NCBI GenBank assembly: GCA_024234215.1
Contig: JACKOQ010000002.1
Location: forward strand, 248,001-312,000
DNA length: 64,000 nucleotides
Origin: Pseudomonadales bacterium
GTDB lineage: Bacteria; Pseudomonadota; Gammaproteobacteria; Pseudomonadales; UBA5862
Direction of reading: 5' to 3'
The stretch's first letter is position 1, and each line of letters begins with the position of its first letter. The translations under genes were made by a program, and so were the position numbers. This document shows positions 17,190 to 25,030 of the stretch, piece after piece. The notes below the pieces were generated by a model. The model did not search any database and was not told the DNA's origin. It saw only the letters and a list, made by a program, of their open reading frames with translations.

Positions 17190-17501
17190 CTACAGGCAGT
17201 GGGTGGGCTTGGGCAGCCCGGCGATCTTGGCCGCCAGCTTGGCCGGACTGCCCGGAAAGAGCCGCAGCAGATGAATGCTGCGCCCCTGCTCCGGCCCCAG
17301 CTCGCGGGCAATGAAGTTGACCAGCGGCCGCATCGCCGGTGACTGCTGGTAGCGGCGGTAGAACTCACGCAGCAGGTGGATGATCTGCCAATGCTCGGCG
17401 GTCAGGGTGATGCCCTCGGCCAGCGCGATCTGCTGCGCCACCGCCTCGCTCCACGCATCGAGCCGGCACAGATAGCCCTCGGCATCGGTTTCGACCGCCA
17501 T
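17190..17501 (-). CDS. tusE: TusE/DsrC family sulfur-relay protein
   Basis: The roughly 103-residue protein matches TusE, which accepts sulfur from TusBCD and passes it to MnmA for tRNA 2-thiouridine. Typical stretches are DAEGYLCRLDAWSEAVAQ, GITLTAEHWQIIHLLREFY and the C-terminal arm AGLPKPTHCL with the catalytic penultimate Cys. ATGs at 17534 and 17543 are possible alternative starts; the one at 17501 matches the family N-terminus. TusBCD are not in this window. Confidence 0.9.
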   Translation of the reverse strand: MAVETDAEGYLCRLDAWSEAVAQQIALAEGITLTAEHWQIIHLLREFYRRYQQSPAMRPLVNFIARELGPEQGRSIHLLRLFPGSPAKLAAKIAGLPKPTHCL

Positions 17502-17543
17502 GGTGACCCTGCTCACGCTCTCCGACTGCTGCATGGCACCCAT

Positions 17544-17772
17544 TCTAGGCGTTTTCGCCCCCTCTGCTCACCTGCCACGCTGACCAGAAAAAGTGTCAAC
17601 ATTTTTTACAAAATCATGAATAAAAAGCCAATCCACACGCACGCTCAAACAATTTATGTTTAAAAAACAAAAACATGACAACTGTGGCACGATTTTTATA
17701 TGGAAAATGTGCCCAGAGACAGAAACAGCGCACTTGCTGACAATTCCACTCACTGAAAGCGAGAACGATCAG
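17544..17772. other. AT-rich intergenic region upstream of the VPLPA-CTERM gene
   Basis: Bases 17580-17720 are strikingly AT-rich compared with the rest of the window. They contain an inverted repeat ATGTTT (17656-17661)/AAACAT (17671-17676) and TGGCACG (17685-17691), a match to a sigma-54 -24 element; however the -12 position reads AT instead of GC. No convincing sigma-70 pair was found. Confidence 0.4.
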
Positions 17773-20700
17773 ATGAAAACAAAACCGCCACATCCCTTCA
17801 CGCCACGTCTGCTGAGCCTGATGGTCGCCGTGGCCTTTCTTCCCTCCGTACCGGCCATGGCCGCCAATTGCGTCTGGAACCCAGCCGCCGGGAATTGGGC
17901 CACTGCCGGCAACTGGTCCTGCGCACAGGTGCCAGGCAGCGCTGACAGTGCCGGCATTGCCGGCGGCCAGACTGTCATGGTCAACTCGGCACAATCGATC
18001 TTCAATCTGAACAACGCCGGCAGCCTCAACATTGACATCTTTCTGCTGACCCTGAACGGCGGCGGTGCCACCCGCAACAGTGGGGCCATCAATGTCGGCA
18101 GCGGAGCGATCCCGTTCAATGCCGCACTGCAGGTCGGGGGTGGGCACAACATCGACAACAGCGGTGGCACCATCAATATCTCGGCTGACAGCGTGCTCAA
18201 CCAGTTTGGCAGCACGATCAGCGGCGGCAGCATCAACACCTTTGGCAGCGGCAAGGTCGTCGCCTTCAACAGCAACAGCAATGCCCTCAGCGCTGTCACC
18301 CTCAATGGCAACCTCGATCTGGCGAGTGCGACCGGTGTCGAGCGGGTGTTCGGTGGCCTGACGCTCAATGGCGTCATCGACCTCAACAGCAACAGCGTGC
18401 TGTCGTTCGGCGGTGACCAGACCCTGGGCGGCACCGGCAGCGTGGTCCTTGGCGACTCTGGCAGCAGCAACCGTGCCCTGAGCCTGGAGGGTGACACCAC
18501 CCTCACCATCGGCTCGGACATGGTGGTACGCGGCAAGCATGGCACCCTCGGACAGGCCTACCTCTCCGGCGGCTCCCAGAAGCTGGTCAATGATGGCCGC
18601 ATCGCTGCTGACGTCAGTGGCGGCATTCTCTATCTCGCCCCTTCGCACGGCACCACCAACAACGGAGTGATCGAGGCGCAGAATGGCGGCACCCTGGTGC
18701 TCAACAGCAATGTTGCCGGAACCACCGGCAGCGCCCTCAATGCCGGTGCCGGCAGCCTGATTCTGCAGAACGGCGTCACGCTGAGCGGGGTGATCAACAC
18801 CAGCGGCAGCGGCAACCTGCGGGCCAGCAACAGCAACAGCAATGCCCTCAGCGCTGTCACCCTCAATGGCAACCTCGATCTGGCGAGTGCGACCGGTGTC
18901 GAGCGGGTGTTCGGTGGCCTGACGCTCAATGGCGTCATCGACCTCAACAGCAACAGCGTGCTGTCGTTCGGCGGTGACCAGACCCTGGGCGGCACCGGCA
19001 GCGTGGTCCTTGGCGACTCTGGCAGCAGCAACCGTGCCCTGAGCCTGGAGGGTGACACCACCCTCACCATCGGCTCGGACATGGTGGTACGCGGCAAGCA
19101 TGGCACCCTCGGACAGGCCTACCTCTCCGGCGGCTCCCAGAAGCTGGTCAATGATGGCCGCATCGCTGCTGACGTCAGTGGCGGCATTCTCTATCTCGCC
19201 CCTTCGCACGGCACCACCAACAACGGAGTGATCGAGGCGCAGAATGGCGGCACCCTGGTGCTCAACAGCAATGTTGCCGGAACCACCGGCAGCGCCCTCA
19301 ATGCCGGTGCCGGCAGCCTGATTCTGCAGAACGGCGTCACGCTGAGCGGGGTGATCAACACCAGCGGCAGCGGCAACCTGCGGGCCAGCAACAGCAACAG
19401 CAATGCCCTCAGCGCTGTCACCCTCAATGGCAACCTCGATCTGGCGAGTGCGACCGGTGTCGAGCGGGTGTTCGGTGGCCTGACGCTCAATGGCGTCATC
19501 GACCTCAACAGCAACAGCGTGCTGTCGTTCGGCGGTGACCAGACCCTGGGCGGCACCGGCAGCGTGGTCCTTGGCGACTCTGGCAGCAGCAACCGTGCCC
19601 TGAGCCTGGAGGGTGACACCACCCTCACCATCGGCTCGGACATGGTGGTACGCGGCAAGCATGGCACCCTCGGACAGGCCTACCTCTCCGGCGGCTCCCA
19701 GAAGCTGGTCAATGATGGCCGCATCGCTGCTGACGTCAGTGGCGGCATTCTCTATCTCGCCCCTTCGCACGGCACCACCAACAACGGAGTGATCGAGGCG
19801 CAGAATGGCGGCACCCTGGTGCTCAACAGCAATGTTGCCGGAACCACCGGCAGCGCCCTCAATGCCGGTGCCGGCAGCCTGATTCTGCAGAACGGCGTCA
19901 CGCTGAGCGGGGTGATCAACACCAGCGGCAGCGGCAACCTGCGGGCCAGCAACAGCAACAGCAATGCCCTCAGCGCTGTCACCCTCAATGGCAACCTCGA
20001 TCTGGCGAGTGCGACCGGTGTCGAGCGGGTGTTCGGTGGCCTGACGCTCAATGGCGTCATCGACCTCAACAGCAACAGCGTGCTGTCGTTCGGCGGTGAC
20101 CAGACCCTGGGCGGCACCGGCAGCGTGGTCCTTGGCGACTCTGGCAGCAGCAACCGTGCCCTGAGCCTGGAGGGTGACACCACCCTCACCATCGGCTCGG
20201 ACATGGTGGTACGCGGCAAGCATGGCACCCTCGGACAGGCCTACCTCTCCGGCGGCTCCCAGAAGCTGGTCAATGATGGCCGCATCGCTGCTGACGTCAG
20301 TGGCGGCATTCTCTATCTCGCCCCTTCGCACGGCACCACCAACAACGGAGTGATCAGCACGGTGGCTGGCAGTACGGTGTCGATCGGCAACAGCTTCCTC
20401 AATGCCGAAACCGGGCTCATCACCGGCAATGGCACCGTGGTGGCACCCAGCGGCGGTCTGACCAACGCCGGCCATGTGGCACCGGGCGCTTCGCCAGGCA
20501 CGCTGACCATCGCTGGCAGCTATGTACAGACCACGGCGGGCACCCTCGACATCGAACTGGCTGATTTGAGCAGCTTCGACCTGCTGAAGGTGACCGGCAA
20601 CGCCACGCTGGCCGGCACGCTGGCGCTGCACTGCTTTGGCGCCTGCAACTTCGCGGTCGATGACACGCTGAAGATTCTCGACGCCGCCGACAACGCCAGC

Positions 20701-20910
20701 AGTCTGACCGGCAGCTTCGACAGTCTGCTGCTGAGCGGCTTTGGCTCCGGCCAGTTCGACGTCATCTACGACCGGGCGCTGGGCGATGTGCTGCTGAAGG
20801 TGACCCAGGCAGTCACCCCGGCACCGGTGCCACTGCCGGCCGCCTCCTGGCTGATGCTCGGCGGCCTTGGCCTGCTTGGCGGCCTGCGCCGGGTGAAGCG
20901 CGCCGGTTGA
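17773..20910 (+). CDS. VPLPA-CTERM repeat surface protein
   Basis: This 1,045-residue protein has a signal peptide (MKTKPPHPFTPRLLSLMVAV... to AMA), a Gly/Asn/Ser-rich beta-helix-like body and a C-terminal sorting tail: VPLPAASWL, a hydrophobic helix and a basic end RRVKR (residues 1019-1045). That tail matches the VPLPA variant of PEP-CTERM domains, recognised by an exosortase and linked to export with exopolysaccharide or biofilm matrix; no exosortase is in this window. From about residue 166 a 187-residue unit repeats 3.7 times with apparently no change. The unit includes motifs SAVTLNGNLDLAS, VERVFGGLTL, RIAADVSGGILYLAPSHG and TTNNGVIEAQ. Function beyond surface or matrix localisation is not evident. 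Confidence 0.85.
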   Translation: MKTKPPHPFTPRLLSLMVAVAFLPSVPAMAANCVWNPAAGNWATAGNWSCAQVPGSADSAGIAGGQTVMVNSAQSIFNLNNAGSLNIDIFLLTLNGGGATRNSGAINVGSGAIPFNAALQVGGGHNIDNSGGTINISADSVLNQFGSTISGGSINTFGSGKVVAFNSNSNALSAVTLNGNLDLASATGVERVFGGLTLNGVIDLNSNSVLSFGGDQTLGGTGSVVLGDSGSSNRALSLEGDTTLTIGSDMVVRGKHGTLGQAYLSGGSQKLVNDGRIAADVSGGILYLAPSHGTTNNGVIEAQNGGTLVLNSNVAGTTGSALNAGAGSLILQNGVTLSGVINTSGSGNLRASNSNSNALSAVTLNGNLDLASATGVERVFGGLTLNGVIDLNSNSVLSFGGDQTLGGTGSVVLGDSGSSNRALSLEGDTTLTIGSDMVVRGKHGTLGQAYLSGGSQKLVNDGRIAADVSGGILYLAPSHGTTNNGVIEAQNGGTLVLNSNVAGTTGSALNAGAGSLILQNGVTLSGVINTSGSGNLRASNSNSNALSAVTLNGNLDLASATGVERVFGGLTLNGVIDLNSNSVLSFGGDQTLGGTGSVVLGDSGSSNRALSLEGDTTLTIGSDMVVRGKHGTLGQAYLSGGSQKLVNDGRIAADVSGGILYLAPSHGTTNNGVIEAQNGGTLVLNSNVAGTTGSALNAGAGSLILQNGVTLSGVINTSGSGNLRASNSNSNALSAVTLNGNLDLASATGVERVFGGLTLNGVIDLNSNSVLSFGGDQTLGGTGSVVLGDSGSSNRALSLEGDTTLTIGSDMVVRGKHGTLGQAYLSGGSQKLVNDGRIAADVSGGILYLAPSHGTTNNGVISTVAGSTVSIGNSFLNAETGLITGNGTVVAPSGGLTNAGHVAPGASPGTLTIAGSYVQTTAGTLDIELADLSSFDLLKVTGNATLAGTLALHCFGACNFAVDDTLKILDAADNASSLTGSFDSLLLSGFGSGQFDVIYDRALGDVLLKVTQAVTPAPVPLPAASWLMLGGLGLLGGLRRVKRAG
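18268..20355 (+). repeat. 561-bp perfect tandem repeat, about 3.7 copies
   Basis: Copies begin at 18268, 18829, 19390 and 19951 (period 561 bp, 187 codons); the fourth is cut at 20355, just after GGAGTGATC. By eye the copies are identical at the nucleotide level. Each boundary carries the short repeat AACAGCAACAGC. Because the period is a multiple of three, gain or loss of copies keeps the reading frame. Confidence 0.95.
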
Positions 20911-20922
20911 TCGGTTCCATCC

Positions 20923-20963
20923 CCCCTCCCGGTCTTGCGCACCTCAGGCAAGGCCGGGAGGGG
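20923..20963 (+). terminator. Long stem-loop after the VPLPA-CTERM gene
   Basis: Bases 20923-20938 pair with 20948-20963 in a 16-bp stem with one G-U pair and a nine-base loop, beginning 12 bases after the stop. No T-run follows, so it may act with Rho, protect the mRNA 3' end or block transcription weakly. Confidence 0.55.
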
Positions 20964-21046
20964 CACCCCGCTTCCCGTCCCTGTCGCGCGCTGCGCACCA
21001 CGGCCGACTGCCCCGCACCGGCCCGATCAAATCCACCCGAAGGGTG

Positions 21047-21052
21047 TACAAT
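21047..21052 (+). promoter_or_regulatory. Candidate -10 element for ubiE operon
   Basis: TACAAT lies 31 bases upstream of the ubiE ATG and matches the -10 consensus in five of six positions; no good -35 is visible. Confidence 0.3.
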
Positions 21053-21082
21053 CGCGTAGCCTCCACTTTTGCGTGATCCGCC

Positions 21083-21856
21083 ATGTCCCACCTCGACCCT
21101 GCTGCCGACGAGGGCAGCCAGACCACCGATTTCGGTTACCAGCAGGTGCCGCTGCGCCAGAAGCGGGCGCGGGTCGCCGAGGTGTTCGACTCGGTGGCCG
21201 GTCGTTATGACCTGATGAATGACCTGATGTCGTTCGGCATCCACCGGCTGTGGAAGCGGCTGACGGTGGAGGTGAGCGCGCTGCGGCCGGGCGACTGGGC
21301 GCTCGATGTCGCCGCCGGTACCGGCGATCTGACCGATCTGATGAGCCGCAAGGTGGGCCGCCATGGCCGGGTGGTGATGAGCGACATCAACAGCGCGATG
21401 CTGCAACGGGGCCGCGACCGCCTGCTCGACCGTGGCGTGGCCGGCAATGTCGACTGGCTGATCAGCGATGCCGAAGCGCTGCCCTTTGCCGACGACAGCT
21501 TTGCCGTCGTCACCATCGGCTTCGGTTTGCGCAATGTCACCGACAAGGCGCGGGCGCTGGCCGAGATGGCGCGCATTCTGAAGCCGGGCGGGCGGCTGCT
21601 GGTGCTGGAGTTCTCCAAACCGACCCACCGCCTGCTGGAGCAGTGCTATGACCGCTACTCCTTCAGCGTCCTGCCGCGCCTCGGTCGGCTGGTGACCCAG
21701 GACAGCGAGAGCTACCGCTATCTGGCCGAGTCGATCCGCATGCATCCCGATCAGGAGCGGCTGCGCGCGATGATGGCCGAGGCCGGGCTGGCCGAGTGCC
21801 GTTACCACAACCTGACCGGCGGCATCGTGGCGCTGCACCGGGCGATCAAGCCCTGA
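21083..21856 (+). CDS. ubiE: UbiE, ubiquinone/menaquinone C-methyltransferase
   Basis: UbiE transfers a methyl group from SAM to C2 of the benzoquinol ring (and to demethylmenaquinol). The 257-residue protein has the family motifs FDSVAGRYDLMNDLMSFGIHR, LDVAAGTGDLT, and ITIGFGLRNVTDKARAL-like (VTIGFGLRNVTD), GGRLLVLEFSKP, and the C-terminal NLTGGIVALHRA. It opens the co-directional series ubiE-ubiJ-ubiB-hisE-tatABC, an order conserved in gammaproteobacteria. Confidence 0.98.
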   Translation: MSHLDPAADEGSQTTDFGYQQVPLRQKRARVAEVFDSVAGRYDLMNDLMSFGIHRLWKRLTVEVSALRPGDWALDVAAGTGDLTDLMSRKVGRHGRVVMSDINSAMLQRGRDRLLDRGVAGNVDWLISDAEALPFADDSFAVVTIGFGLRNVTDKARALAEMARILKPGGRLLVLEFSKPTHRLLEQCYDRYSFSVLPRLGRLVTQDSESYRYLAESIRMHPDQERLRAMMAEAGLAECRYHNLTGGIVALHRAIKP

Positions 21857-21866
21857 GGCACCACCG

Positions 21867-22481
21867 ATGACCGTGCTGCGCCGTCTGGCACTGCTGCCAC
21901 TCGAACAGAGCATCAACCAGTTGCTGCACCACGATCCGCGCAGTCTGGCGCGGCTGGAGGCACTGGCCGGCCACTGCATCGCGGTGCGGCTGACCACGCC
22001 GCCGCTGCGGCTCTTTCTGCTGCCGCGGCACGGCGGGGTGTCGCTGCGGCTCGACCACCCCACCACCGCCGATGTGCAGATCGTGGCCACGCTGCCGGCG
22101 CTGGTCGCCTACCTCGGTGGCCATGACAACGGTCCGGCGCTGCAACTGCAAGGTGATGCCGAGCTGGCCGGCACACTGCAATCGATTCTTGCCCAGCTCG
22201 ACATCGACTGGGAGGCGGCGCTGTCACGACTGACCGGCGGCCTGCTGGCCCATCAGACCGGGCGGCTGCTGCGCGCCACCCGCCGGCAACTGGCACGCGG
22301 CGGCGACCACCTCACCGACATGGTCGCCAACTGGCTGGTCGAGGAGTCGCATACGCTGCCGGCGGCAGTCGAGGTGGCGCGGCTCAACGATGCCGTCGAT
22401 CAGCTGCGGTTCGACAGCGACCGGCTCGAAGCGCGGCTGAAGCGGCTCGAACGACAACGCGGCGGGCATGGCGCGGCATGA
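21867..22481 (+). CDS. ubiJ: UbiJ, SCP2-domain ubiquinone synthesis accessory protein
   Basis: The 204-residue protein begins with an SCP2-like lipid-binding fold (LEALAGHCIAVRLTTPPLRLFLLP, LQGDAELAGTLQSIL) followed by a C-terminal helical or coiled segment (VDQLRFDSDRLEARLKRLERQ), as in UbiJ. UbiJ and UbiK help organise the soluble Ubi metabolon that handles hydrophobic intermediates. Gene position between ubiE and ubiB and the ATGA overlap with ubiB support the call. Confidence 0.92.
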   Translation: MTVLRRLALLPLEQSINQLLHHDPRSLARLEALAGHCIAVRLTTPPLRLFLLPRHGGVSLRLDHPTTADVQIVATLPALVAYLGGHDNGPALQLQGDAELAGTLQSILAQLDIDWEAALSRLTGGLLAHQTGRLLRATRRQLARGGDHLTDMVANWLVEESHTLPAAVEVARLNDAVDQLRFDSDRLEARLKRLERQRGGHGAA

Positions 22482-24103
22482 AGAATCTGCTGCGCCTGCT
22501 CTCCATCCTGCGGGTGCTGTTGCGCCACCGGCTCGACCTGCTGCTGCCCGCCTCGCACCGGCCAGCGCCGTTGCGGCTGCTGCTGTGGCCGCTGGCGCTG
22601 CTGCCGGCGCCGGTGCGACCACCGGGTGAACGGCTGCGGCTGGCCTGCGAGTCGCTGGGGCCGCTCTTCATCAAGTTCGGACAGATGCTGTCGACCCGCC
22701 GCGATCTGCTGCCCGAGGAGATCGCCGATGAGCTGAAGAAGCTGCAGGACCAGGTGCCGCCCTTTGCCAGCAGCGAGGCGATGGCGCTGGTGGAGCGTGA
22801 TCTCGGCCAGCCGATCGAGGCGCTGTTCAGCAGCTTCGACCCGACACCGTTGGCCTCGGCCTCGATCGCCCAGGTGCATGCCGCCCAGTTGCCCGATGGC
22901 CGCGCCGTCTGCGTCAAGATCGTCCGGCCCACCATCGAGCCGGTGATCCGCCGCGACCTGGCGCTGCTGCAACGGCTGGCCGACTTTGCCGAGCGCAACT
23001 TCAACGACGCCCGCCGCCTGCAACTGAGCCGGGTGGTGCGCGACTATCAGACCACCCTGCTCGATGAGCTGGACCTGAAGCGCGAAGCGGCCAACACCAT
23101 GCAGTTGCGCAGCAACTTCGCTCACTCGCCGCTGCTCTACGTGCCCGAGGTCCATTGGGACTACAGCCGGCCATCGCTGCTGGTGATGGAGCGGATCCAT
23201 GGCATTGCGGTCTCCGAGATCGATCAGTTGCGCGGCGCCGGCATCGACCTGAAGAAGCTGGCCGAACGCGGTGTGGAGATCTTCTTCACCCAGGTCTTTC
23301 GCCACAACTTCTTTCATGCCGACATGCACCCCGGCAACATCTTCGTCTCGACCCGGCGGCCCGACAGCCCGCAGTACATCGCCATCGACTGCGCGATCAT
23401 GGGCGCGCTGACCGAAGCCGACCAGCGCTATCTGGCCACCATCCTGCACGCCTTCTTCCAGCGCGACTATCAGGAGGTGGCCCGGCTGCACAGCGAGTCG
23501 GGCTGGATCGGCGCCGCGGTGCCGGTGCACGACTTTGCGGCGGCGATCCGCACGGTCTGCGAGCCGATCTTCCAGAAGCCACTGAAGGAAATCTCGCTCG
23601 GCGAGCTGCTGATCTACCTGTTCCAGACCGCCCGCCGCTTCGACATGGAGATCCAGCCGCAACTGGTGCTGCTGCAGAAGACCCTGTTGCAGATCGAAGG
23701 ACTGGGGCGGCAGCTCTACCCCGACCTCGACCTCTGGAGCACCGCCAGCCCCTTCATCCAGCGCTGGATGCAGGAGCGCAGCGGACCGCGCGCACTGGCC
23801 GGCCGGCTGTTGCGGCAGTTGCCGAACTGGGCCGAGCAACTGCCGGAGCTGCCGAGGCGGCTGCAGCAGAGCTGGTTGCAGATCGATCAGCTTGGTCAAC
23901 TGCAACGGGCGCAAGCGGCGGCACTGCAGCAGCTCCAGCAGGGCATCGAACGGCGGCAGCGGCGGCAACGGCTGATCGCATTGCTGCTGCTGGTTTCGGG
24001 TCTCGGCTGGCTCTTCAGCAGCCACCACGACCCGCAGGGCAGCCTCAGCGGCGGCGGGCTGCTCAGCCTGCTGGCCGGACTGTGGCTCTACGCGGCAAAA
24101 TGA
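22478..24103 (+). CDS. ubiB: UbiB, atypical kinase/ATPase for ubiquinone synthesis
   Basis: UbiB is a membrane-anchored ADCK/ABC1 family protein with ATPase activity required for ubiquinone synthesis, perhaps extracting lipid intermediates. The 541-residue protein carries the family KxGQ motif as FIKFGQMLSTRRDLLP, the Ala-rich loop LASASIAQVHAAQL, CVKIVRP, ELDLKREAANT, FFHADMHPGNIF and an acidic metal-binding AIDCAIMG (the usual LDFG replaced by IDCAIMG, as in bacterial UbiB). Two hydrophobic segments end the protein (LIALLLLVSGLGWLF; GLLSLLAGLWLY). Length matches the family. Confidence 0.97.
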   Translation: MKNLLRLLSILRVLLRHRLDLLLPASHRPAPLRLLLWPLALLPAPVRPPGERLRLACESLGPLFIKFGQMLSTRRDLLPEEIADELKKLQDQVPPFASSEAMALVERDLGQPIEALFSSFDPTPLASASIAQVHAAQLPDGRAVCVKIVRPTIEPVIRRDLALLQRLADFAERNFNDARRLQLSRVVRDYQTTLLDELDLKREAANTMQLRSNFAHSPLLYVPEVHWDYSRPSLLVMERIHGIAVSEIDQLRGAGIDLKKLAERGVEIFFTQVFRHNFFHADMHPGNIFVSTRRPDSPQYIAIDCAIMGALTEADQRYLATILHAFFQRDYQEVARLHSESGWIGAAVPVHDFAAAIRTVCEPIFQKPLKEISLGELLIYLFQTARRFDMEIQPQLVLLQKTLLQIEGLGRQLYPDLDLWSTASPFIQRWMQERSGPRALAGRLLRQLPNWAEQLPELPRRLQQSWLQIDQLGQLQRAQAAALQQLQQGIERRQRRQRLIALLLLVSGLGWLFSSHHDPQGSLSGGGLLSLLAGLWLYAAK

Positions 24104-24131
24104 ACCGCTCTCATTCCGGAGGCAGTCGACC

Positions 24132-24473
24132 ATGAGCGATGTCCTGCAACGGCTGGCCGAGGTGCTGGAGGCACGCAAGACGATGGCCGCGGCCGACTCC
24201 TATGTCGCCAGCCTGCATGCCAAGGGGCTCGATCAGATTCTGAAGAAGGTGGGCGAAGAGGCGGTCGAGACCGTGCTGGCGGCCAAGCAGATGCAGTCGA
24301 GCGGCGACGGCGAGCCGCTGATCCGCGAGACCGCCGACCTCTGGTTCCACTGCCTGGTGATGCTGAGCCACCTCGGCCTGCACCACGACCAGGTGCTGGC
24401 GGAGCTGCAACGGCGCTTTGGCCTGTCGGGCCTGGCCGAGAAGGCCGCCCGGCCCACATCCAATCACAGCTAG
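24132..24473 (+). CDS. hisE: Phosphoribosyl-ATP pyrophosphatase HisE
   Basis: HisE hydrolyses phosphoribosyl-ATP to phosphoribosyl-AMP in histidine synthesis. The 113-residue all-helical MazG-like protein shows KVGEEAVETVLAAK and ETADLWFHCLVML with the expected acidic metal ligands. In Pseudomonas hisI lies between ubiB and hisE; here only 28 bases separate ubiB and hisE, so hisI must lie elsewhere. It is followed closely by tatA. Confidence 0.95.
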   Translation: MSDVLQRLAEVLEARKTMAAADSYVASLHAKGLDQILKKVGEEAVETVLAAKQMQSSGDGEPLIRETADLWFHCLVMLSHLGLHHDQVLAELQRRFGLSGLAEKAARPTSNHS

Positions 24474-24484
24474 GAGGAGTCGAC

Positions 24485-24709
24485 ATGGGACGCTTTGGTC
24501 TCACGGAGTTACTGCTGATCTTCGGCATCGTGCTGCTGCTGTTCGGCACCAAGCGGCTGCGCAACCTGGGCGGCGACCTCGGCAATGCGCTGAAGGGGTT
24601 TCGCGATGCCATGAAGGATGACAAAGGCGGCGACAAGGTCGAAGAGCAGCCGAGTGCACGGGTGATCGAAGGCGAAGCCAAAGAGAAGAGCCCGGAACGT
24701 CAGCCGTAG
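24485..24709 (+). CDS. tatA: Sec-independent translocase protein TatA
   Basis: The 74-residue protein has the TatA plan: a short N-terminal membrane helix (LTELLLIFGIVLLLFG) with a Glu, the FG hinge, an amphipathic helix (TKRLRNLGGDLGNALKGFRDAM) and a charged tail. TatA oligomers form the passage for folded proteins. AGGAGTCGAC precedes the ATG. Confidence 0.95.
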   Translation: MGRFGLTELLLIFGIVLLLFGTKRLRNLGGDLGNALKGFRDAMKDDKGGDKVEEQPSARVIEGEAKEKSPERQP

Positions 24710-24724
24710 CGGCGGGAGTTCGCC

Positions 24725-25030
24725 ATGTTCGACATCGGTTTCAGCGAACTGCTGCTGGTGGGGGTCGTCGCCCTGCTGGTGTTCGGCCCGGAGCGGCTGC
24801 CCGAACTGGCGCGCAACGGCGCACTCTGGCTCGGCCGGCTGCGCCGCGCCATGCGCGATGCCAAGCAGAGCATCAAGGATGAGCTGGGCACCGACGAGAT
24901 CATGCAGCAACTGCACAACGAAGAGGTGCTGCGCAAGCTGGGCGAGGATCCCAACCGCCTGAGCAGGCCCGCACCACCGCCAGCGCCACCCGTCACCACC
25001 GCGCATGACCCGGCCAATGAGCGCCACTGA
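24725..25030 (+). CDS. tatB: Sec-independent translocase protein TatB
   Basis: TatB forms the twin-arginine signal receptor with TatC. The 101-residue protein begins MFDIGFSELLLVGVVALLVFGPERLPELAR, with the conserved Glu8 and FGPERLP motif, then a long amphipathic helix and a Pro-rich tail. It is shorter at the C-terminus than E. coli TatB. It overlaps the tatC start by about 14 bases. Confidence 0.95.
   Translation: MFDIGFSELLLVGVVALLVFGPERLPELARNGALWLGRLRRAMRDAKQSIKDELGTDEIMQQLHNEEVLRKLGEDPNRLSRPAPPPAPPVTTAHDPANERH

Noticed and set aside
17685..17699. Sigma-54 promoter for the VPLPA-CTERM gene
   Set aside because: The -24 element is perfect, but the -12 position reads AT instead of GC, which normally abolishes sigma-54 use.
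17614..20631. A 1,005-codon open frame on the minus strand across the repeat protein
   Set aside because: It is antisense to the VPLPA-CTERM gene; the exact 561-bp period keeps any stop-free frame open in every copy. Its translation has no recognisable domain and no sensible start.
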